Of a stretch of 64,000 bases of DNA, positions 55,584 through 62,791 are shown in pieces (within the stretch, counting starts at the first letter, position 1; every line of letters begins with the position of its first letter). Under the pieces are notes generated by a model. The model was not told the origin of the DNA. It did not search any database and saw only the letters and a list, made by a program, of their open reading frames with translations. The DNA is taken from NCBI GenBank assembly GCA_963815535.1, contig CAWFGS010000001.1:558001-622000 (forward strand), read 5' to 3'. Made by a program: the position numbers and the translations under genes. Source of the stretch: CAWFGS01 sp963815535 (GTDB lineage Bacteria; Pseudomonadota; Alphaproteobacteria; Sphingomonadales; Sphingomonadaceae).

Positions 55584-55601
55584 CTAAACTGGCCACACCG
55601 G

Positions 55602-56315
55602 TCAGTTGTAACGGCGCAGCAATCCTGCCAGCTTGCCCTGCACTTCGACTTCTCCCGACCGGTACATCTGTGGCTGATGCGTTGCATTCGCGGGATCGAG
55701 CCTAACCGTCGCACCATCGCGGGACAGATATTTCAAGGTCGCTTCTTCCTGATTGATAAGCGCAACGACGATTTCGCCATCGCGGGCGGTATCGGTCCGT
55801 TTGATCAATGCGAAATCGCCATCGAATATGCCCGCCTCGATCATGGAGTCACCGGATACTTCCAATGCGTAATGTTCGCCAGGGCCGAGCAACGCCGCAG
55901 GAACCGGCAGATTGGTATCCTGTTCGAACGCCTGGATCGGGGCACCGGCGGCGATACGTCCATGCAGTGGCAAATTGACGATATCGTTCGCAGGTTCGGG
56001 CACGTCGCGACCGTAGGAAGCGCCGCCCTTGGTATCGTCATTGGCCGATCGTGAAACGGCCTGCCGGGCGCGTGCCGATGCCGTCATATTGGGGACGGCG
56101 TCTCCCGGCTGCTTCAATATCTCCAACGCGCGCGCACGATTTGGCAGGCGCCGGATGAAACCGCGTTCTTCCAAAGCCGATATCAACCGATGCACGCCCG
56201 ATTTGCTCTTGAGCTCCAGCGCATCCTTCATTTCTTCGAAGGAAGGCGAAATACCGGTTTCTTCCAGTTTCGCGTGGATGAATTGCATCAGTTCGTGCTG
56301 TTTCGATGTCAGCAT
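55602..56315 (-). CDS. lexA: LexA repressor
   Basis: A 237-aa SOS repressor and self-cleaving protease. The N-terminal winged helix begins MLTSKQHELMQFIH. The cleavage site is Ala123-Gly124 in IAAGAPIQ, Ser157 is in SGDSMIEAG and Lys195 is in EATLKYL, so all catalytic parts are present. The linker between domains is longer than in E. coli. A GGAG box precedes the ATG. A perfect alphaproteobacterial SOS box lies 41 bp upstream, so it represses itself. Confidence 0.96.
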   Translation of the reverse strand: MLTSKQHELMQFIHAKLEETGISPSFEEMKDALELKSKSGVHRLISALEERGFIRRLPNRARALEILKQPGDAVPNMTASARARQAVSRSANDDTKGGASYGRDVPEPANDIVNLPLHGRIAAGAPIQAFEQDTNLPVPAALLGPGEHYALEVSGDSMIEAGIFDGDFALIKRTDTARDGEIVVALINQEEATLKYLSRDGATVRLDPANATHQPQMYRSGEVEVQGKLAGLLRRYN

Positions 56316-56355
56316 GCCGATATCTCCTTGCCGTCCAATTTCTGTTCAATATGGT

Positions 56356-56370
56356 GAACGAATGAAGAAC
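56356..56370 (-). promoter_or_regulatory. SOS box (LexA operator) of lexA
   Basis: Read on the lexA strand the site is GTTC-TTCATTC-GTTC, an exact match to the direct-repeat operator GTTC-N7-GTTC known for LexA of alphaproteobacteria. It sits 41-55 bp upstream of the lexA ATG, in the 79-bp gap after moeA. A third half-site-like element, GTTC at 56344-56347 on the + strand, lies nearby. It predicts that lexA has its own SOS-inducible promoter. Confidence 0.88.
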
Positions 56371-56394
56371 AATTAGGCAACACTATTTACCGCG

Positions 56395-57595
56395 TCAAGC
56401 AATACCGCCGTTTTTCAGCAAATAAACTGGAACGTTTGTTCCTGCTTTGCACTCCGATGCGCCGATGGGGCGTTCGATCAGCGCATTCGCGCGGGCCAAG
56501 GGAACGACGTTGCCGCTTCCCTGTTCGGTGCAGGGTGTCACGATATTGCCATCCACGATCGCGCGCAGGAACTCCTGCCGGCTGCCGCCCCCTGGTAAAT
56601 CATGTGAACATTCCATCGAGAACGGCCTCGGCAATGGGTCGAGCGCGCCCGCAAGATGTCGCAACAGCGGCAGCAGGACGAAAAATGCCGTTACGTAACT
56701 GGAAACCGGGTTTCCCGGTAGACCCACGATAATTTGCGTTCCGCGCGTCGCAACCATCAGTGGCTTGCCCGGCTTCATCGCGACCTTCCAGAACGCGACC
56801 TCCGCGCCGATGCGTTGTAGGGCAGGTTGGATAAGATCATGGTCCCCGACGCTGGCGCCGCCGCTGGTTACGATTACGTCCAAGTCGCTCATCGCACGTA
56901 AGGCATCGGCAATCGTATCGACATCGTCCGCCACCGGAGCCGGTTGCGTCACCGATGCCGTCAATGGCCGAGCCATCAGGTTTACCATCGTGCCGTTGGT
57001 GGCAGGCGTCTGACTGTCCGAGCGCGTCGGGCTTGCGACCAGTTCGTCACCGCAATCGAGGATGCCGATATCGGGCAGCGCCCGAACGGTCAGCTCGTCC
57101 AAACCCGCCGTCAGGGCCAGAGTTATCACCCGCTCGTCGATCGCCGTTCCGGTTCGCGCCAAGGTCTGCCCATCGCAAAAGTCACCGCCGGCGCGCCGAA
57201 TGAAACGTTTTTCACCCGTACCGGAACCGCGCGATCGCAAGATCCGGTCATCCACCAGCGCATCTTCCTTGACCAATATTCCGGTCGCACCGTTCGGCAC
57301 ATGAGCCCCGGTGGAAATCGCGACTGCCTGTCCGTTATCGACCCGATTGGGAAACGGATGTCCGGCTCGGCTTTCCCCAACCAAGTTCCAAGGCCCGTCG
57401 CCCGACACGGCGTAGCCATCCATGGCCGAAAGATCCGCCGATGGCTGGGATCGCCGTGCTATCAGGGGTTCGGCAAGATAGCGCCCATACGCCTGCGAAG
57501 TCGGTATTTTCCGGTCGCTCAATCGAACAGCGATGTTCAGCAATCGGTCCTGCGCTTCGGCCAGTAGGTATCTGGGCGGCGGGCGAACCGATCAT
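56395..57595 (-). CDS. moeA: Molybdopterin molybdotransferase (frameshift near N-terminus)
   Basis: Inserts molybdate into adenylylated molybdopterin. ADLSAMDGYAV at the start, ATGILVKEDA, GDELVASP, TSGGASVGDHD and KPGKPLMVA are MoeA motifs. The main frame could start only at TTG 57543. An ATG at 57595 overlaps the moaC stop (ATGA) and opens MIGSP; removing one base within 57574-57583 joins it to PPRYLLAEAQDRLLNIAVR, the expected N-terminus, giving 399 aa. A +1 insertion is therefore inferred. It is the last gene of the trp-moa string, 79 bp before lexA. Confidence 0.88.
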
Positions 57596-58065
57596 TCCTG
57601 CAATCGCCAATCGCCCGACTTGCCGCCGGTTTTGCTGATCAGTTTAATATCGCCGATTATCATGCCCTTATCGACCGCTTTTGCCATATCGTATATGGTT
57701 AGAAGCGCGATGCTCGCTGCGACCATCGCTTCCATTTCAACGCCCGTTTTCGCCGATAGCGATACCGTGGCTGTGGCAATCACGCCGTTGGGCGTAAATT
57801 CAAAATCGACCGCGACGCTTTCGATGGCGATGGGGTGGCAAAGCGGGATTAGCGCGGATGTATTTTTCGCCGCCATGATGCCGGCAATTCGTGCGGTCGC
57901 CAGGACATCGCCTTTGGCCACATCGTCGTTACGGATAGCGGCAAGAGCGGCGGCATTCATCGCAATTGATCCGCGCGCCACCGCCACCCGTGCGGTCGGA
58001 ACCTTCGCGCCGACATTCACCATATGCGCCTGCCCGTGATCATTCACATGGGTAAGGTCGTTCAT
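57592..58065 (-). CDS. moaC: Cyclic pyranopterin monophosphate synthase
   Basis: A 157-aa enzyme of the first molybdenum-cofactor step, converting the MoaA product to cPMP. LTHVNDHGQAHMVNVGAK at the start (seen as THVNDHGQAHMVNVG) and IPLCHPIAIESV are diagnostic, and KGMIIGDIKLISKTGGKSG closes the active site (seen as KLISKTGGKSG). The start overlaps the trpC stop (ATGA), linking cofactor synthesis with the tryptophan genes. Confidence 0.96.
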   Translation of the reverse strand: MNDLTHVNDHGQAHMVNVGAKVPTARVAVARGSIAMNAAALAAIRNDDVAKGDVLATARIAGIMAAKNTSALIPLCHPIAIESVAVDFEFTPNGVIATATVSLSAKTGVEMEAMVAASIALLTIYDMAKAVDKGMIIGDIKLISKTGGKSGDWRLQE

Positions 58066-58865
58066 GCCGTGGTGCCGAGCAGCGCACGCGTTGCACTCGC
58101 GATATCGGGCTGACGCATCAGGCTTTCACCGACGAGAAACGACCGAACACCTGCCGCGGCAATACGCTGACAATCTTCATGCGTTGCGATGCCGCTTTCG
58201 CAAACCACCACCGCGCCCTGACCCGCCATCGGCGCCAGTCGTTCGGTGACCGCAAGATCGGTTTTGAAGCGGCGCAGATCGCGATTGTTGATCCCGATCA
58301 GCGTCGATTGCAGATGCCTCGCACGTTCGAGTTCGGCTTCGTCATGCACTTCGACCAGCACGTCCATATCCAGCTCTATCGCGGCGCTTTCGATCTCCCG
58401 CATTTCGGGATCGCCAAGGGCTGCGACGATAATCAGAATTGCATCGGCCCCCAACGCACGCGATTCAGCAACCTGCCAGGGATCGACCATGAAATCTTTG
58501 CGAAGAACGGGAAGAGTGCAGGCATTGCGTGCTGCCGGCAGATAATCGTCGTGGCCCTGAAAATAATCGCTGTCCGTCAACACGGACAGGCACGCCGCGC
58601 CGCCGACCTCGTAGCTGGCCGCATGCTCGGCGGGATGGAAATCACGACGTATCAAACCCTTGGACGGCGAAGCTTTCTTGATTTCAGCGATAAGGCCAAA
58701 ACCGTTTGCCAGCTTCGCTTCCAACGCGACCCGAAACCCGCGCGGTTTGGTTTGCTCCGACGCTGCCCGCATATTGTCCGAAATGGAGGTATGAAGCTTG
58801 CGCGCGGCGACCTCTTCGCGTTTGTGCGCGCATATCTCGGCCAACTTGTCGGGAACATGCGTCAT
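58062..58865 (-). CDS. trpC: Indole-3-glycerol phosphate synthase
   Basis: A 267-aa TIM-barrel enzyme of tryptophan synthesis. IAEIKKASPSKGLIR carries the catalytic Lys; VLRKDFMVDPWQV, GINNRDLRRF and VCESGIATHEDC follow. The start MTHVPDKLAEI at 58865 is chosen because it overlaps the trpD stop (ATGA); an in-frame start at 58883 would lie further inside trpD. The stop overlaps moaC. Confidence 0.96.
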   Translation of the reverse strand: MTHVPDKLAEICAHKREEVAARKLHTSISDNMRAASEQTKPRGFRVALEAKLANGFGLIAEIKKASPSKGLIRRDFHPAEHAASYEVGGAACLSVLTDSDYFQGHDDYLPAARNACTLPVLRKDFMVDPWQVAESRALGADAILIIVAALGDPEMREIESAAIELDMDVLVEVHDEAELERARHLQSTLIGINNRDLRRFKTDLAVTERLAPMAGQGAVVVCESGIATHEDCQRIAAAGVRSFLVGESLMRQPDIASATRALLGTTA

Positions 58866-59857
58866 CGTGCCAGTTCGATCCATTTTTCCAGAAGCGCTTT
58901 GGCTCGCGATGAATCGATAGCTTCGGCTGCCATCACGACACGCTCGCGCATGTCAGCACCCATTCCGGCAACGGCGAGAGCGGCGGCGGCGTTCAGCAGC
59001 ACGGCATGGCGATAGCCGCTCACCGTTCCGTCGAGCAGATCCGACAGCGCACCAGCGTTGAAGCGTGCATCGTCGCCACGAATAGCGGATAGGGGGACGA
59101 TCGGCAGGCCCGCATCGGTCGGCGAAATTCGCGACATGGCAAAACTCTGCCCTTCGATCTTCGCAACCTCGCTGCCGCCCGCGACCGACAATTCGTCCAG
59201 TCCCTCGTCACCCGAAACGATCCAGGTCTGGTCCGTATCGAGCTGCGTCATCGCATCGGCATAGATGGGAACGTACGCCGGGCGCGCTATGCCGATCAGT
59301 TGACTTCGCACCCCGGCGGGGTTCGACAGCGGCCCCATCAGGTTGAAAATCGTTCGGCGGCCGATCCGCTTTCGGATCGGTTGAATGCGCGCCATGGCCG
59401 GATGATGGTTGGCAGCGAACAGAAAGCAGATGCCCAGTTCCGACAGACTGCGCTGCGCGGTCCGTCCGGCCGCTTCCATATCGAGGCCCAACGCTTCCAG
59501 CGTATCGGCTGCGCCGGATTTAGAGGAGGCGGCGCGATTGCCGTGCTTGGCGACCGGGACGCCCGCCGCCGCAACGACCAGACTGACGGCTGTTGACACG
59601 TTCAACGTGTGGTGGCCGTCCCCACCCGTGCCACACACGTCGATGGCTCCGGGCGGGGAGTCGATCGGCGTCATTCGTGCGCGTAACGCTTTGGCAGCGC
59701 CCGCGATTTCATCGGCGGTTTCGGCGCGATCCGAAAGTTCGATCAGAAACCGCTCGATCTCCGTATCCGCGATGCCGCCATCCAATATCCGTCCAAAGGT
59801 CGCCTCCGCATCGGCGTTGGACAGCAACGTATCGCGTGGGGAGGGAAGGGTCATCAT
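58862..59857 (-). CDS. trpD: Anthranilate phosphoribosyltransferase
   Basis: A 331-aa enzyme that joins anthranilate and PRPP. DVCGTGGDGHHTLNVST is the PRPP loop (seen as CGTGGDGHHTLNVST); KHGNRAASSKSGAAD and LGICFLFAANHHPAM follow, and the DE pair is in GDEGLDEL. The start at 59857 overlaps the trpG stop (ATGA). Confidence 0.96.
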   Translation of the reverse strand: MMTLPSPRDTLLSNADAEATFGRILDGGIADTEIERFLIELSDRAETADEIAGAAKALRARMTPIDSPPGAIDVCGTGGDGHHTLNVSTAVSLVVAAAGVPVAKHGNRAASSKSGAADTLEALGLDMEAAGRTAQRSLSELGICFLFAANHHPAMARIQPIRKRIGRRTIFNLMGPLSNPAGVRSQLIGIARPAYVPIYADAMTQLDTDQTWIVSGDEGLDELSVAGGSEVAKIEGQSFAMSRISPTDAGLPIVPLSAIRGDDARFNAGALSDLLDGTVSGYRHAVLLNAAAALAVAGMGADMRERVVMAAEAIDSSRAKALLEKWIELAR

Positions 59858-60465
59858 TGCGTAATCTCGGCAGCGACCGGCTCTCGCTTACCTTCACAAA
59901 TCCGCAAAAAATTGCCGAGCAGACGATGGCCGTGTTGCGTCGCGATGCTTTCGGGGTGGAACTGAACACCGTGGATGGGAAGGGTCCGATGGCGAAAGCC
60001 CATGGTAAAACCATCGGGCGAAGTCGCGTTGAGCAGCAAGTCCTCATTTGCATCGCGGACCACCAAACTGTGATAGCGGGTCGCCTCGTATGGCGTGGGC
60101 AATCCATCGAAAACCCCCGTTCCATCGTGGCTTATCGCCGAGACTTTGCCATGCATCAAACCGCCGCGCACGACGCTTCCACCGAAGTGCTGGCCGATGG
60201 CCTGATGGCCGAGGCATACGCCCAACAACGGCATTTCCGCATTCGCACAGGCGGCAACCAACGGCAGGGAGATGCCGGCATCATCCGGGGTGCATGGGCC
60301 GGGAGAGATCAACACTCCGTCCGGCTTGGACTCCATGATTTCCGCAACGGTCGCCGCATCGTTTCGCAATACGGTCACGCTTGCGCCCAGCTCTTGCATA
60401 TAATGCACGAGGTTGAAGGTGAAGCTGTCGTAATTGTCGATGATGGTAACGGCAGGCGCGCTCAT
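59854..60465 (-). CDS. trpG: Anthranilate synthase component II (glutamine amidotransferase)
   Basis: A 203-aa class I amidotransferase that supplies ammonia to TrpE. The nucleophile is Cys84 in GVCLGHQAIG; His and Glu are in VQFHPESI. ATG 60465 (MSAPAVTIIDNYDSF) is chosen because it overlaps the upstream gene's stop (ATGA); the longer frame to 60549 has no homologous sequence. In some bacteria the same subunit serves folate synthesis as well (PabA role). Confidence 0.95.
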   Translation of the reverse strand: MSAPAVTIIDNYDSFTFNLVHYMQELGASVTVLRNDAATVAEIMESKPDGVLISPGPCTPDDAGISLPLVAACANAEMPLLGVCLGHQAIGQHFGGSVVRGGLMHGKVSAISHDGTGVFDGLPTPYEATRYHSLVVRDANEDLLLNATSPDGFTMGFRHRTLPIHGVQFHPESIATQHGHRLLGNFLRICEGKREPVAAEITQ

Positions 60466-61310
60466 TCCACATCCGCCTGTTTGGTCGTCACTGCGATTAT
60501 AGGCCCTATCGGATAGCCGGTGTCGAGGCGATCGGTCGGCGGGCTCCATAAAGCCGAAACGGTTCCATCCAGGAACAGCGCATTGGGCGTCTTCAGCTCA
60601 TCGCGGTAATATCGAGCCAGTATTCCGAAGGATAGGGGTGCATTCGCGATTACGAAATGCGCCCTTCCGTCCTGACCGACACCCACCGCATTGCGAATTT
60701 TCTTCGACGGGCCGTCCTGCGTGATTTCCGGGTGGACTGCGCCATCGATTACCAGCATCGGTCCGGACTGCGTCCCGAATTGCGGGCGATCGGAAACTTC
60801 GGCGTAAAAGCGTTCGGTCGACATGACCTGCCACGATCCGTTCGATCCGAAGAATACGCCGTTGGGCTTGAGATGAAAATTGCCAGAACCGTCAGACCGG
60901 CTCAGTTCCTGTTTGCGAACACCGTTTTCGACGTAATAACCGATCGGCTTGCCGGCATCGTCATACATGCCGCCGTTCATGGCGAACGCGATTGGCGCGG
61001 CTGTTGCCCCTCGCGATCCGGCATAGGTCGCCAGATTGCGGTACGGTTCGCCGCCTTCGGATGCCAAGGTCATCGCGATATTGTGCCGGTTGGGGTCGGC
61101 GATGCAATGGGTCAGCGAAACCCCCTCGAACACGACGTCGCGACAATCCCCCCGCTCCGACCGAACCGTTCGTTCGGCTTGCGATGTTTGCGATATGGGC
61201 AGCTCGGTTCCGCTACCGATTTCCGTCCGCATGATCGGTTCGCCCGCCTTTTCCCCATCGCAGGCAGCCAGCATCGCGAAGGACGCGGCCAGGGGTAGCC
61301 ATGCCCTCAT
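60462..61310 (-). CDS. Phosphodiester glycosidase family lipoprotein (NAGPA/DUF2233)
   Basis: 282 aa. The N-terminus is a lipoprotein signal ending in AMLAAC, with Cys as the likely lipid anchor. The remainder matches the NAGPA-like phosphodiester glycosidase domain: FAMNGGMYDD, KPNGVFFG, TQSGPMLVIDG, RNAVGVGQDG and LFLDGTVSALW. Members cleave sugar phosphodiesters such as GlcNAc-1-P links; the bacterial substrate is unknown. It sits between trpE and trpG with ATGA overlaps on both sides, so it is co-translated with tryptophan genes. Confidence 0.88.
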   Translation of the reverse strand: MRAWLPLAASFAMLAACDGEKAGEPIMRTEIGSGTELPISQTSQAERTVRSERGDCRDVVFEGVSLTHCIADPNRHNIAMTLASEGGEPYRNLATYAGSRGATAAPIAFAMNGGMYDDAGKPIGYYVENGVRKQELSRSDGSGNFHLKPNGVFFGSNGSWQVMSTERFYAEVSDRPQFGTQSGPMLVIDGAVHPEITQDGPSKKIRNAVGVGQDGRAHFVIANAPLSFGILARYYRDELKTPNALFLDGTVSALWSPPTDRLDTGYPIGPIIAVTTKQADVE

Positions 61311-62779
61311 TGCCCGTATCCCGGTTCGGCCGCCAGGCGCGCCGCTTCACGTGCGGCGGCGATCAGCGCGCCCGCCTTCGCTTCGCATTCGCGCAGTTCA
61401 TAGTCGGGATCGCTGTCCGCCACGATACCCGCGCCCGCCTGTACATGCATGACGCCGTCCTTCACGACTGCGGTTCGCAGCACGATACAGCTATCGACCG
61501 AACCGTCCGGCGCGAAATATCCTACCCCGCCCGCGTAAGCGCCGCGCGTTTCGGGTTCCAGTTCGGCGATGATTTCGCATGCCCGGATTTTCGGCGCGCC
61601 GCTGACCGTGCCGGCTGGAAACCCGGCAAACAGCGCGTCCAGCGCGTCGCGCGACGGGTCCAGCTGGCCGGTAACGTTGCTGACGATATGCATGACATGG
61701 CTGTAGCGTTCGATGCCGAAGCTGTCAGTAACCGTTACGCTGCCCGCTGCAGCAACGCGGCCGACATCGTTGCGCCCCAGATCGAGCAGCATGAGATGTT
61801 CCGCACGCTCCTTGGGATCGCCAAGCAGTTGCTCGGCGGTAAGCACGTCGTGTTCCGGGCTGTTGCCACGCGGACGCGTACCGGCAATCGGCCGCACGGT
61901 CACTTCGTTGTCGCGCACGCGGACGAGGATTTCAGGGCTGGAGCCGACTACCGCGAAGCCCGGCAGATCGAGGATGTAGAGAAAAGGGGATGGGTTCACG
62001 CGCCGCAATGCGCGATAGAGGTCGAGCGGAGGAAGCGGGAAGTCGCACGTAAATCTCTGCGCCAGCACGACCTGAAATATATCCCCGGCAGCAATGTAGT
62101 CTTTCGCTTTCAATGCCATCGCGCGGTAATCGTCCGCGGCGATCTGCGGCAAGAGCTCCATCGGCAAGTCGATAGTTGCAGCCGAGCGGGCAGGGACCGG
62201 CCCACCCAGCAGTCGCAAAATATCATCGATGCGATCGTCGGCTCGTGAAACTGCGCTATCACTCGTTCCATGCCAAAGCGGGGCAACGCAGAACAATTCG
62301 TCTTTCAGACTGTCGAAGATAAGGATGATCTGCGGCCTGACGAACATGATGTCGGGCAGGTCGAGATCGCTGTCGGGAGCACGGGCGATATCTTCGACCA
62401 GACCAACGGTTTCATAGCCGAAATATCCGACCAGACATGACAAAGCGGGGGGCAGTTCCACAGGCACGTCGATCCGGCAGCTATCCGCCAGCGCACGCAA
62501 TTCCGTCAGCGGGTCGCCCTCGCACCGTATAAAATCGTGGCGGTTCGCGGTCCAGTTCGCGTTGATCGATGCCACCCCTTTCGATGCGGTAAAGACCAGA
62601 TCGGGGTCCAGACCCAACAAGCTGTAGCGTCCGCGAACCTCGCCCCCTTCGACTGATTCTAGCAGGAAATCGCCGCGTTCGGCGACCATCAGTTTGCACG
62701 CTGCACCGACCGGGGTTTCCGTATCGGACACGACCTTGCGCCAGACCAGGCTGTTTTGCGATGGACCCGACGAATTCAT
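61307..62779 (-). CDS. trpE: Anthranilate synthase component I
   Basis: A 490-aa chorismate-using enzyme. The N-terminal ESVEGGEVRGRYSLLG contains the tryptophan-binding element. The chorismate domain has YIAAGDIFQVVLAQRF, RPIAGTRPRG, LLDLGRNDVGRV, TVSGAPKIRA and GVGYFAPDG, with all expected parts in order. It starts at ATG 62779, 12 bp after the ppiD stop. No leader peptide or attenuator is possible directly upstream because ppiD is adjacent. Confidence 0.96.
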   Translation of the reverse strand: MNSSGPSQNSLVWRKVVSDTETPVGAACKLMVAERGDFLLESVEGGEVRGRYSLLGLDPDLVFTASKGVASINANWTANRHDFIRCEGDPLTELRALADSCRIDVPVELPPALSCLVGYFGYETVGLVEDIARAPDSDLDLPDIMFVRPQIILIFDSLKDELFCVAPLWHGTSDSAVSRADDRIDDILRLLGGPVPARSAATIDLPMELLPQIAADDYRAMALKAKDYIAAGDIFQVVLAQRFTCDFPLPPLDLYRALRRVNPSPFLYILDLPGFAVVGSSPEILVRVRDNEVTVRPIAGTRPRGNSPEHDVLTAEQLLGDPKERAEHLMLLDLGRNDVGRVAAAGSVTVTDSFGIERYSHVMHIVSNVTGQLDPSRDALDALFAGFPAGTVSGAPKIRACEIIAELEPETRGAYAGGVGYFAPDGSVDSCIVLRTAVVKDGVMHVQAGAGIVADSDPDYELRECEAKAGALIAAAREAARLAAEPGYGQ

Positions 62780-62791
62780 GCTATCGCCCGA

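Noticed and set aside
57592..58100. Molybdenum cofactor riboswitch before moaC
   Set aside because: moaC starts inside the trpC stop codon, so there is no leader region that could hold one.
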